From positions 162,033 through 172,563 of the forward strand of contig LNKV01000056.1 of the NCBI GenBank assembly GCA_001465935.1: a stretch of DNA of 10,531 nucleotides, in the 5' to 3' direction. This document shows, one piece after another, positions 1 through 9,260 of this stretch. How positions within the stretch are numbered: the first letter of the stretch is position 1; every line of letters begins with the position of its first letter. The notes under the pieces are model-generated. The model searched no databases and had not been told where the DNA came from. It saw only the letters and a program-made list of their open reading frames with translations. The position numbers and the translations under genes were made by a program. This stretch comes from Clarireedia homoeocarpa. Its lineage: Eukaryota > Ascomycota > Leotiomycetes > Helotiales > Rutstroemiaceae.

Positions 1-153
1 TCTATAATTAAAATAATAATATATATAAAGAAATATATAATATAAATATAATATTCTAATAAATAATATTAAATTAATTAAAAATATTAAGAAAGGTTTA
101 ATTTTATATAAATAAATAATTAAATAATAATAAGATTTTTAAAAAGAAAATAA

Positions 154-218
154 TTTTTAAATTTTTATATAAAAAATAAAAACTAGTTTTTAAATTTTTA
201 TTTAGAAAATAAAAACTA
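154..218. repeat. Tandem duplication, 33-bp period
   Basis: Bases 154-185 and 187-218 are two 32-base units separated by one G, matching at 30 of 32 positions. Each has T5, A3, T5, then an A-rich half ending in AAAAACTA. The differences are one A/T and one A/G, at unit positions 15 and 18. This looks like a local slippage duplication; no function is implied. Confidence 0.8.
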
Positions 219-320
219 AAATAATATAAAATATTATATTTATAAATAAACTAATTATTTTATTAAAAAATACTTTTATATAAAGAAAATAAAAATATAT
301 AATTATATTAATTATTAGTA

Positions 321-395
321 TTTATAAAAAAAAAGATAATAAAAAAATAAAATAGTTTTTATAAAAAAAAAGAATAATAAAAAGATAATAAGAAT
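321..395. repeat. Imperfect tandem duplication, 37-bp period
   Basis: Bases 321-335 and 358-372 are identical (TTTAT, nine A, G) and both continue into an ATAATAAAAA-like run, differing by one inserted A. The second half of each unit has diverged. It is probably a slippage repeat in A-rich DNA. Confidence 0.6.
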
Positions 396-949
396 TTAAA
401 TAATATAAAGAAATAAGAATTTTTATTTAATTAGTTTCTTATAAAAATAAAAATAATTAATAAAAATAAAAATATTAAAACTTTTAATAATTTTAATAAT
501 TTTAATATAGTATTATTTATTATAATTCTAATAAATAGAAAATATTATATAATAAAGTATTTATATTTAAAAAATAATATTTATTAATATAATTTTAAAA
601 GATTATATTTAATAATAAAATATAATTCTAAATATTATAATAATAAAATTTATTTATTATTTTAATTTATATAAAAAATAATAATTATATAATTTATTTT
701 AATAAAAGAATAATAAAAATAAAAGAAATAATTATTATATAAATACTAATTAATTTAATAATTTTCTATATTATAATTATAAATATTTTATTTCTTTATT
801 ATATTTAAAATATAAATAAAATAAATATATAATTTAATAATTTAAAAAATATCTTTATATAAAGAAAGAATATTATATTTATTATATATAAATAGAGATA
901 TCTATAAATATTATTAAAATAATCGGATATAATTATATAAACTTATTTT

Positions 950-1918
950 ATAAAAATTAAATTTAAATAATTATATTACTAGTTTAAATACTTATTTATA
1001 TAAAAACTAGTATAACTATTAAAAAAAACAAAATACAATAATATCGATTATTATATAATCGAATATTTAAATAAATTCTATAACTACTATTAATTAAATA
1101 TAAAGTTATTTAGATAATTTCGATTTATAATTAAAGATAAAATCGAGTTTAATTATTTGATTATTATTAATATTATATATCTAGATAAATTCTTAGTTCT
1201 ATATATTATAAACAAAGTTACTATATTTAATATAATCTAATTTCTAAAAGATATTAATATTTATATAATATAAAATATTTTTTAAATATATTAAATTAAT
1301 ATTTATTTAGATCTACTAAATTATATTATATATAATATAAATATAATATTTATATCTTAAAAGTTTAAATAGAATATATATATAATAGTAAATAAAATAA
1401 AAGAAATACTAATAAAAATATATAATAATATTAATAAAATAGAGAAATATTATTAACTTCTTAAATATTTATATAAGATTATTAAAAATAAAATAAAAGA
1501 AGAAAATATCTTAAAAGAGATTATCTTATAAATAATTATAAAAATAATAAACGATATAATTAAACTAAATAGTTTTATATTAACTCTCTTTGTTTTCAAG
1601 ATATATTCGAGAATAAATTAAATATTAACTTTATTTTAATTAATAATTATATAAGTTTAAATATTTTAGATTATAATAATAAAAATTAGAAAGACTAATA
1701 TTTAATATTAAGTTAAAGAAGTTTTAAATATAAAAAATAATTCTTAGATAATAAAAATATTTAACTTTTTTTTATAATTAGATATAAAAATCTAATAAGA
1801 AAAAAAAAGTTAAACTAACTTTTTTAAACTTTTAGTAACTAATAAAGAAACTTATATTATTAAACTTCTTATTAGTTTAACTAGTTTTTATATAATAGTT
1901 ATAAAACTATTTTTTTTA
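950..1918 (+). pseudogene. pol: Copia integrase, RIP-inactivated
   Basis: This is the integrase that would insert the cDNA copy into the host genome. Seen: a zinc-finger layout with His codons mutated to TAT (974-976) and TAC (989-991) and Cys codons to TAT (1079-1081, 1088-1090), giving H-x4-H-x29-C-x2-C. The catalytic core follows, with first Asp as AAT (1169-1171), second Asp as AAT (1334-1336) and a conserved Glu GAG (1442-1444), which is exactly D-x35-E. A stretch near 1460-1600 follows the family closely, including a VLTLLVFG-like segment read here as ILTLFVFK. The C-terminal domain, where the family has a DVLVWRE then a VELPSG-like motif, spans about 1747-1918. In-frame TAA/TAG codons mostly stand where Gln, Arg or Trp is expected. 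The family assignment is from memory; the motif spacing is direct. Confidence 0.92.
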
Positions 1919-2185
1919 AAAGAAATTAAAAAGATAAAGATTTATATAAAAGACTAATTAAAATTAAACTTAAAAGAAAAAATAAAAATAAAGTAAATAT
2001 ATTTAATAAAATCACTAATTCTTTAAATTATTATTTTATTTAAGAAAGTAAAAATATTTATTATTAAGAAAAAGTAGAATAATTTAGAACTTTTAATTAA
2101 ACTTTATATAAAAAATATAATTATAATTAAAAGATTTTTATTTTAAATAATATAATAAAAGGAAATTAATAGTTTAATTATATAA

Positions 2186-3001
2186 AGAATCTTCGAATTT
2201 ATTAAATATAATCTAGTAATTTATATTAAATAAATTTTTAACTTTTAATTTATTAATAAAGTTAAAAATAAAATAATAATAACTTTATATAAAAAGTTAA
2301 GATTAATAATATAAATATATAATAATATTAAGAAAGAAAATATCTTAATACAATTACTAACTATTTAATATATAAACTAGAGAATTATCTTAATACTAGT
2401 TTTTTTATTTTATATAAAAAGAATCGAATTAACCTTTTAAAATATTATCTAAGTATATATATAGTTAATATTATTTTTAAACTAATTAATTCTAATATAA
2501 CTACTTAAAGAGATTTAAATGAATTATCTTTCTAATATAATTATAATTATTTATAAACTTTTATATAGAATATTAAAGTTAGGAATATATTAATAAATTA
2601 TATATTATAATTATTATAAAGATAAATTAAATATAAAACTTTTTTTATATAACCTTTATCTTCTAATCTCTAAGAACTTTAAAATATTTATAATAATAAT
2701 AATATAAATAAATAATACTTTGATTCTAAAAAACAAGAAGTTTAAATAAAAAAAAAAAGAGAATTAAAATAAATAAATTTTTAAATAAAGTCGATTAAAA
2801 AGTTTTTATATAAGATATCTTTAATTTTTAAAAAATATAAACTATAAATTAAAAATAAGAATCTTAACTTTATATAAAATAAATAAAAGTAGAAAATTAA
2901 ATTTATAAACTTTAAATCTAAAAATCGTTTAATTAAATATTATAAATAGTATATTTAAAAAGTATATTTCTTAAATATTTACTAATTAAAAGTAAATTTC
3001 G
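2186..3001 (+). pseudogene. pol: Copia reverse transcriptase, RIP-inactivated
   Basis: This is the RNA-directed DNA polymerase domain. It is in the same frame as the integrase upstream. Landmarks: a RIF start (2186-2194); the family's QSPT motif with its Gln codon still CAA (2351-2353), one of few surviving CpA; a stretch at about 2400-2560 matching the RDITQAY, LNR and LPKEIQ motifs; a YDPCLL-like motif with Asp as AAC (2651-2653); and the catalytic Asp pair read as AAT AAT (2711-2716), followed by ACT TTG ATT. Two Asn at the active site and many stops make it non-functional. The palm-to-connection region continues to about 3001, where the frame is still readable. The only ATG I found in the window (2519-2521) lies inside this domain and is followed by stops, so it is not a start. 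Confidence 0.93.
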
Positions 3002-3048
3002 ACTTATTAATTATAATATAATATTAAGAACTTTTATATAATAAGATT

Positions 3049-3672
3049 AAGACTTTAAATAAATAATTAAAATAGTAAATCGAGAATTTAAATAAAAGAA
3101 TATATTATATCTTTCTAGAATTATAAATAGTAAAACTCTTTATATTTATAAATAGATTATTTATTAATAATAAAGATCTTAATTTATAATTTAAATATAA
3201 GATCTTTTTAATAAATAAATATTTATATAAAGATTTAAATAATATATTTAAAATAAAAAGTAACTTAATTTATTAGAATAATATAAAGAGTAAATATATA
3301 ATTTAAAATATATTAATATCTAAAATCTATAAAATAATTATTAATATCGATTTAGTAATTATAATTAGTTATATAATTTAAATAATTACTAAATAGTTAG
3401 AACTTTTAATATTATCGATTATTATTTATATAAATTTATACTTTCTATATAACTACTTTATAAAATTTAAAATAACGAAAAAGAAACGATTGATAATTAA
3501 TAATATAATTTTATATTAATTATATAAAAGAAGAGAGCTAATAGAAATCTAATAAATTAAGAATAATAATAACTCTATTAATATAATAATTAAAGAGATA
3601 GTGAATAAAGTATTAAAAATAATAATTAATATAAATAAACTTATTATCTAAATAAAAGAGTAGATTATATAA
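3049..3672 (+). pseudogene. pol: Copia RNase H and pol C-terminus, RIP-inactivated
   Basis: This is the ribonuclease H that would degrade the RNA template during reverse transcription. The readable frame is shifted by one base relative to the reverse transcriptase, so a small indel lies between about 3001 and 3049. Landmarks: a leading NKRLQWQ-like segment (3049-3080); a FTD...NNKDL block with its Asp GAT at 3175-3177; an I-S-Y-T-I block near 3360; a KEKRLMID-like motif at about 3478-3500; an ERREL motif with RREL intact at 3529-3540; and a degenerate NPADAMTK-like motif near 3565-3600. The family's C-terminal Trp codon appears as TAG at 3661-3663, soon followed by TAA repeats. Catalytic Asp codons are mutated to Asn in part. 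Identification rests on motif order and remembered family sequence. Confidence 0.88.
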
Positions 3673-4709
3673 TAATAAAAAATAATATTAAAAAGAAGAA
3701 TTTTATTTATTTAAATTTTATTTTTAATTTTCTTAAAAATATAAATTAAAGAGTATAATATAATTATTTGAATTTTCTTTATAGTATTTTTATTATAATT
3801 ATTTATTAAATAGTTAAATAAATAAAGAATATACTTTATATATAATAAGAATCTAATAAAAATTAAATAAGAATTAATAGAAAATCAGAAAAGTTTCTTA
3901 GTTTTATAAAATAAAAACTTACTATTTATTTCGAGTATTATATAAAGATTAAAGCTAAATTTAAATACTATTTAGTAGTTATATATAAATCTATAATAGA
4001 TTAAAAGAATTATATTTATAAATAAAAAAAAAGTTTTATATATACTTTAAAAGATAATTAGATTCTTGTAAAAAGTATTAATTATAAGAATTATTAAATT
4101 AATAATTACTTTATTTACTAACTTAGATTTAATTAAAGTTTTATTTAAATTACTTTTATTATACTTATTATTAGTATTATTATTAAGATTATTTAACGAG
4201 CGATTAAATAGAATCTTAATAATAATATAATAATAAATACTATAATCTTATTATTTATAGTTATTATAAATACTATTCTAATATCTAATAAACCGAATAT
4301 AAATCAGAAAAAATATAAAGTTTTATTTATAATATTTATTATAACTATTAGAGATAAAGATATCTTTATTCTAAATAAGTATAATATTTATATATAAAAG
4401 ATATATTATAAGAAGTTATATTTTTTAAATATAATCTTATATAAAAGTTATATTCTATTTTAATAAAGTTAAAACTATTTATTATAGATTATTATAAATA
4501 TACTTTTAAAGCTATTATTTATTTATAAATAGAAGAAAGTAATTTAAAAGTAATATTCTTAGAATAATAATAATAAAGTTAATAACAACGATACTAATAA
4601 AGATAAATAATATAAGTTTATATATAAATATAACTAATTAGTAATTTTAAATTATTATATAATAAAGGATTTAACTAGTTATTAGTATTTATTTTAATAG
4701 TTTGATATT

Positions 4710-4711
<2 letters not shown>

Positions 4712-4749
<38 letters not shown>
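4712..4749. repeat. (TAT)n microsatellite
   Basis: Twelve perfect TAT units plus two bases (38 bp) run without interruption. Perfect repetition in DNA this heavily mutated suggests that the run expanded by slippage after mutation had created ATT triplets, or that it lacks C and G and so was never a target. Confidence 0.95.
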
Positions 4750-4750
<1 letters not shown>

Positions 4751-4880
4751 ATAATTAATTAATTATTATAGATTATATAATAAATATAGACTCTTAGTTA
4801 AAAATCTTATATACTAAAAACTTATTATTTAATAAAAGTTTAATTTAGATAAAAAAGAAAAAGTTATTAATATATAAATA

Positions 4881-4942
4881 ATCGGTTATAAATAACTCTA
4901 ATTAAATAGACTGGAATTTAAAGTAAATATAATATAACCGAT
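4881..4942. repeat. 10-bp inverted repeat, 42-base loop
   Basis: ATCGGTTATA at 4881-4890 is perfectly complementary to TATAACCGAT at 4933-4942. The match stops at once on both sides. The region between is locally richer in G/C and keeps a rare TpG (CTGG at about 4911-4914). It may be a relic of an LTR terminus, a regulatory stem or a small nested insertion, or chance; the sequence does not decide. Confidence 0.6.
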
Positions 4943-5188
4943 ATAAATATATAATATTTATATAATTAATAAATTAACTCTAATAACTAAATATAGATAG
5001 TTAATACTTTTTATATAAAAAGTATAAAGATTATAATATAATTTTATAATTAAAGAATTAAGATAATTTATATAATTAATATTAGATCTATACTTTATAT
5101 ATAATTCCGAGTATTATATATAACTCTTATATTTCCTTATATAATATTACTTTTAAAGTATAACTTTATTAATTATACTAATAATAAT

Positions 5189-5990
5189 TTTATTTAATTA
5201 TTTTATTTAACTATTTATTTATAAATAGAATATTATTAATAATTTTCTTTTAATTCTTAATAATATTATAAATATTTATTAGAATTTTAATATAAAAAAC
5301 TTATTTTAATTTAAAATAATTTTATTTAATATACTATAAATACTAATTATAATTTTAAAAAATATATAAATTAAATATTTAATTATATTATTTTCTTTAT
5401 ATAAAATTATATATTTAAATTTAATTAATCAATCTATAATTATTAAAATAGAATTATATATTATTTTTATAATTAAATCTTTCGAGAATAGTAATTTAAT
5501 TATAAAGTTTTATATAATAAACTTTTATAACTAAATAAATATATTCGGAGTTTTAAACTATTTATATAAAATATATTATAAAGTTTTATTTTATATATAA
5601 ATATTATAGTTTCTAATAACTTCTTTAATTATCTTTTTTATTTATAAGAAATATAATATTATTTTAATACTTATAAATATCTTTATAATTTTTTAATAAT
5701 TATAAACTAATAATTTATATTATTTTTAAATAAATTATTTAAATAAAATTAAAAAGATATATATCTTTTTATAGAAATATATAATTTTATTTTTAATAAT
5801 AAATCTTTTATTTTATTATTCTAATATTTATTTTATTATTAAATTATTCTTAAAATATTCTTATATTTATCTTTTTAAATAATTATTATAAAGTATTATT
5901 ATCGTAAATATTTAAATTAAATTAAATACTAATAAATCTCTTTTTTATTTAAATATAATATATAATTTATATATCTTATTTTTTAAATAT
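5189..5990 (-). pseudogene. pol: Gypsy integrase, RIP-inactivated and 3'-truncated
   Basis: Strand-transfer enzyme of the element. Seen on the - strand: a zinc finger with His codons as TAT (5719-5717, 5704-5702) and Cys codons as TAT (5608-5606, 5599-5597), giving H-x4-H-x31-C-x2-C and set in the RNCDIC-like context. Catalytic Asp 1 is AAC (5509-5507). The VDRLTKF motif (about 5437-5417) has its Arg codon as TGA (5431-5429), the direct product of CGA to TGA. Catalytic Asp 2 is AAT (5311-5309), in an ISDRDKFF-like context, and the Glu is AAA (5203-5201), in a QTERLN-like context. Asp 2 and Glu are exactly 35 residues apart. After LN the family cannot be followed, so the C-terminal domain is lost, deleted or unreadable. 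Confidence 0.94.
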
Positions 5991-5999
5991 TTTAGTTTT

Positions 6000-6430
6000 C
6001 TATTAAATATATTTATTTTAATATTTTTATTTTTTTTAATATATAATATTCTAAAATTATATATAATTATTATTTTTATTTATTATATTTATTATTAATT
6101 TAGAATTTTAATTATTATAAAATATATTAAATTCTTATAATTTAAATAAATCTAAATTATATATTTAGATTTTTTAAAATAAACTTTTTATTCTTTAAAA
6201 ATATTTGTTATTATAAATAATTCTTTATTATAAATCTTATAATTTAATTTAATTAATTATAGTTTTCTCGATTAATATATTATTAATTATAATTTATTAT
6301 CTTTACTTAGTTAATTAAAGATTATATTTAATATATAATTTAATATATTAATTTTAATTATAATTAGTTATTCGAAGTTAAAAGTAATTAGAATTAGTAT
6401 TTATATAAAAATTTATTTAAAAACTTTAAA
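6000..6430 (-). pseudogene. pol: Gypsy RNase H, RIP-inactivated
   Basis: Ribonuclease H domain directly after the reverse transcriptase, in the same frame. Landmarks on the - strand: a VTFDFE-like lead with a surviving GAA codon (6373-6371); the ETDASDYAIG motif with its catalytic Asp as AAT (6349-6347); a HSRKL motif at about 6275; the NYEIYDKELLAIV block with Glu GAA intact (6223-6221); a TDHKNL motif near 6145; and a DALSRR-like end at about 6010. Stops fall at Gln, Arg and Trp positions. The fit to the family is close over the full domain with no indel visible. Confidence 0.93.
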
Positions 6431-6559
6431 TATTTTTTATATTATATTATTATATTTATATTTAATATCTTTCTTAGTTAGTTTTATAAATAATATTACG
6501 ATTTTCAAATAATCTTTAATAAATTATTTATAGAAATTTATAAATTTTAAAAAGAATTA

Positions 6560-7260
6560 TATTTTCTTAATTTTAATAAATTATTTTTATTTTAAAACTT
6601 CTTTTATTTTATTTAACTTTATTTTAAATTTTATTATATTAATAATATATTTTAAAAACTTAGTTTTAATAATATAAAATTTATATTTTAAAAACTTTAA
6701 TAAAATATTTATATCTTTTAAAATTTATAATATTTTATTTATTATCTTAATATATTTTTCGAAAGTTTTAATAAAGATTAAGATATTATTAAGATATATA
6801 ATATAATATTAATTAAAATATTTTTTTAATAAGTTATTAATTAATTATATATATATTATTAATATATTAGTTAATTTAAATAATATAATTTAATATTTAT
6901 AATATTTATATTATATATAAAATACTATTTTCTATTTATTTTCTTCTTTAATTTAAATTAAATTAAATCTAATATATTAATTTAATTTAATAACAATTTT
7001 AATTTTTTTTATTTAATCTTATAATTTATTAGTTAATAATAATAAATATTAATCTTTAATAATAATAATATTAATCTTTTAATAGTTTATAATTAATTTA
7101 TTTTTTTTATTTTCTTTCTTTAATATAAAAAAAATTAATATTTTTATAAATAAAGAGAATTTCTTAATAAATCCTTTTATTAAATTTTTGTTAAAATATT
7201 TATAAAGTAATTTAAGTTTCTTTTATAATAATAATATAATTAATAAGAATAATAATTCCT
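6560..7260 (-). pseudogene. pol: Gypsy reverse transcriptase, RIP-inactivated
   Basis: RNA-directed DNA polymerase domain. Landmarks on the - strand: a PLYPLSQKEL-like lead (about 7225-7195); the NLxKGFI motif with Gly as GGA (7174-7172); a VDYRxLN-like segment near 7090-7070; an RYPLPLI-like stretch; and the catalytic YLDD read as TAT CTT AAT AAT (6796-6785), both Asp now Asn, followed by ILIF. The KGFI-to-YLDD distance is 126 codons, as expected for the family. Then come an FLGYIIS-like segment (about 6675-6655) and a SFLGFVNFYRQFI-like segment (about 6560-6520). These last motifs run into the connection region ahead of RNase H. Confidence 0.95.
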
Positions 7261-7539
7261 TTTTATTTTCTAATTTTATTTTATAATTTTAAAACTAATA
7301 TTTTAATAAAATATTTTCTTTTAGTTTTTCTTTAAAAATCTCGGTATATTTTTTATATTATATTAATATACTCTTTAATAAAAGATTTTAAATTAAGTAT
7401 TTTATATTTAAAATATTATTTATTTTCAACTTTTATAGTTTTCTTATTACTTTCTATATTAATATATTAGTTTTATAAAATTCTATATAAATTTTATTTT
7501 ATATTTATATTTATTTAATTTTAAAATCTTTATAACTTA

Positions 7540-7760
7540 GTTAATATATAGATTATAATTTCTTAATTATAGTATTCTTAAAATTATTTAATATTTATTT
7601 AGTAATATTAAATTTATTTTTATTTACTTAGAATATTAATTTAATTATATTATAAATTCTTTTATTTTATAATAAATTAATCTATTATCTTTAATTAGTT
7701 ATTTATTAATAAAAGTAAATTTATATAAAATTGTTTTTCTAAGAATTTATAAATTTATTA
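7540..7760 (-). pseudogene. pol: Gypsy protease C-terminal part, RIP-inactivated
   Basis: Aspartic protease end that would process the polyprotein. Seen on the - strand: a TFING-like segment (about 7708-7695) and then a clear YDIILGIPWLR-type motif (about 7593-7561), followed by an NPxIDW-like segment; this is the usual end of the protease domain of fungal gypsy elements. The active-site DSG motif should lie a little upstream, near 7800-7760, but I could not fix it. The reading frame differs from that of the reverse transcriptase at 7174 (422 bases apart, not a multiple of three), so a frame change or indel lies between them. Whether that was an original feature of the element or damage is unknown. 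Confidence 0.7.
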
Positions 7761-8829
7761 ATATTATAACTTTTAATATTATAAAATTTTCTATTACTTC
7801 TAAATCTATTATAATTCGAAATATCTATTTATTTATATATATTTTATAAAAGATTTATCTTAATTTTAAAATAACTTTTAATTTTTTAATTAATCTCTTT
7901 AACTCTATTATAAATTATTTCTAATTAATATAAAGTATTTTATAATAAAGTTTTATAATTAATATATTTTATTATATTTTAACTTTTTTATTTATTAATT
8001 TTATATAATATATTTAACCTTTTACTAAAAACTAATATATTAGTTATTTTATATAAATATTTTTTTTTCTAATTTAATATTAAAATTATATTATTTATAA
8101 ATATCAGAATATTATTTAATATTATTTAGTTTTAAATTTATTATCTTTAAAATCGTTTTTTAAAAACTTTTAATAAATCTTATTTATTTTAAATTATTTC
8201 TATTTAAAATATTTATTATTTTTATATATAAGTTTATAATATTTATTTATTTTAGATTTAGAGATTCTAATATAATTATAATATTTAACTATTTAATTTA
8301 AATAAATTTAGATTTTAACTTTTTAAATATTATTTTCTTTAATAATCTATTTTTATTTATTTATAATAAATTAAGTATTTTTAATTAATAACTTTTTTTA
8401 ATTTTTTAAAATATTATCTTATATTATTTTTCTTTAATTAATATATTAAATAATTATTATTATAATAAACAATTTATAATAATATTATATAATTAGATTT
8501 ATCTTTTTTAATTATTATATTTATTTAATATCTAGATATATCTTTATTTTAATAATTATCTTTACTTACTAATATTTTAAATTAATTTTTTCTTTTTTAA
8601 ATTTTTTTTTTAATTTTTATTTTTAAAATTTCTTTTAATAGTTTCTTATTTAATATTTTAAGAATTTATATTTAAAATAAAGTTTCTTTTCTTATTAATA
8701 ATTTTTTTCTTCTTTAAAAAAATTATCTTATAAGTTTATAATATCTAATTTTATAAAGTTATTATAAGTTTCTTTTTTATAATTCTATCTTTCTAAGTTT
8801 CTTAAATATTTTTTATTTAATTAATAAAA
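7761..8829 (-). other. Gypsy element, unassigned gag/protease stretch
   Basis: One kilobase between the possible gag core and the protease end, T-rich on the + strand like the rest of the element and with very few CpG (about 7817 and 8152). By position it should hold the end of gag with a zinc knuckle and the start of the protease, but I could not recognise a CCHC motif or the DSG site on either strand. Confidence 0.45.
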
Positions 8830-9260
8830 GTAAGGTTATTAATTATTAATAAAATATAATTTTTATTAAAATTTATATTCGCGATTATTAATTTAAATAA
8901 TTTCTTTAATTAAATTAATTAATATATTAATAAATTTTTTATATAAAAGTTCGAGTTTAATATTATTTTATAAACTTAATATATAATAATTTAAAAATAT
9001 TATAATATTCTAATTAATTTAGTTTCTATATTTTCGGAATTTTATAATATAATTAATTATTAACTTTATTTATTAAAAAGTAAATAACTTTCTTTTAATA
9101 GTTTATATAATATTAATATTTTTAAATATCTATTATATTTTTTTATAAAATCTTTCGAAACTTTTAAAGATAATTATAATAATTAATATTATTTTATTAA
9201 AATCTAGATTATTCTCGAAATAATTAAATAAGAATAATTTAATTTATTTAAATATTTTCT
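8830..9260 (-). pseudogene. Possible gypsy gag core, RIP-inactivated
   Basis: By position this is where gag, the structural capsid protein, should be. On the - strand a frame is readable at about 9160-8880 that is rich in Gln, Asn, Lys and Tyr, with a segment like L-x-Q-x-E-Y-Y-x-x-F at about 9010-8980, which resembles the SVQEYYxxF segment of the retrotransposon gag family. Stops lie where Gln would be expected. CpG sites at 8881, 8951, 9034, 9156 and 9216 show that this stretch keeps the same composition as the pol domains. The gag family is poorly conserved, so the call rests mainly on position and on one short resemblance. Confidence 0.4.

Larger units (their letters stand above)
1..923. 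other. AT-only left flank, no gene recognised
   Basis: This stretch is almost pure A and T with only scattered single G or C and not one CpG; the first CpG of the window is at 924-925. I found no protein motif on either strand. Because the copia integrase zinc finger begins just to the right (about 950), an intact copy would have its protease and gag here. The stretch may therefore be the most degraded part of that element, or older repeat DNA into which a truncated copy was inserted. It holds two short tandem duplications, listed separately. Confidence 0.7.
924..3672 (+). mobile_element. Ty1/copia-type LTR retrotransposon remnant
   Basis: A pol gene is readable on the + strand in the order integrase (about 950-1918), reverse transcriptase (about 2186-3001) and RNase H (about 3049-3672). 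Integrase ahead of reverse transcriptase defines Ty1/copia and excludes Ty3/gypsy. From memory, the motif set resembles a polyprotein family common in Pezizomycotina. The frame with codons starting at positions equal to 2 mod 3 holds from the zinc finger to about 3001, then the readable frame moves to 1 mod 3 by 3049. No gag, protease, LTR pair, primer-binding site or target-site duplication could be found. The true left end may lie further left or outside the window, and the right end is unknown. The element is dead: dozens of stops, and catalytic aspartates converted to asparagine codons. Confidence 0.93.
3673..5188. other. Intervening 1.5 kb, no gene recognised
   Basis: This stretch lies between the 3' ends of the two converging pol remnants. 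The + strand is rather A-rich to about 4700, like the copia side, and becomes T-rich after about 5100, like the gypsy side. It should contain the copia 3' LTR, and the gypsy 3' end if that was ever here, but I could not pair any segment with an LTR copy elsewhere. CpG persists (for example 4198-4205, 4586, 4882, 4940, 5108), so its composition goes with the elements and not with the CpG-free flanks. A (TAT)n run and an inverted repeat are listed separately. No protein motif was found. Confidence 0.6.
5189..9260 (-). mobile_element. Ty3/gypsy-type LTR retrotransposon remnant
   Basis: On the - strand the order is possible gag (about 9260-8830), protease end (about 7760-7540), reverse transcriptase (about 7260-6560), RNase H (about 6430-6000) and integrase (about 5990-5189). 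Integrase last defines Ty3/gypsy. The frame is continuous from the reverse transcriptase at 7174 to the last integrase motif at 5189 with no net indel: codon starts at 7174, 6796, 6373, 5608, 5434 and 5203 are all in phase. The + strand here is strongly T-rich, the mirror of the A-rich coding strand. No LTRs, primer-binding site or chromodomain could be found. All domains contain stops, so nothing is expressible. Confidence 0.94.

Noticed and set aside
1169..1200. A YLDKFLV-like string that resembles a YLDD reverse transcriptase motif
   Set aside because: The surrounding frame fits the copia integrase core; the true reverse transcriptase Asp pair of that element is at 2711-2716.
1169..1200. 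Possible Fot1/pogo DDE transposase motif (YNMDEKGF-like)
   Set aside because: Spacing is wrong, with only one codon between the Asp and Phe, and the neighbouring sequence fits copia integrase instead.
3926..5118. A shared 15-base string (TYCGAGTATTATATA) near 3927-3941 and 5106-5120, as a possible LTR pair
   Set aside because: Sequence on both sides differs, so it does not extend to an LTR-length repeat.
3673..5188. A third transposon between the two pol remnants
   Set aside because: No domain motif could be read in any frame; only composition suggests element DNA.
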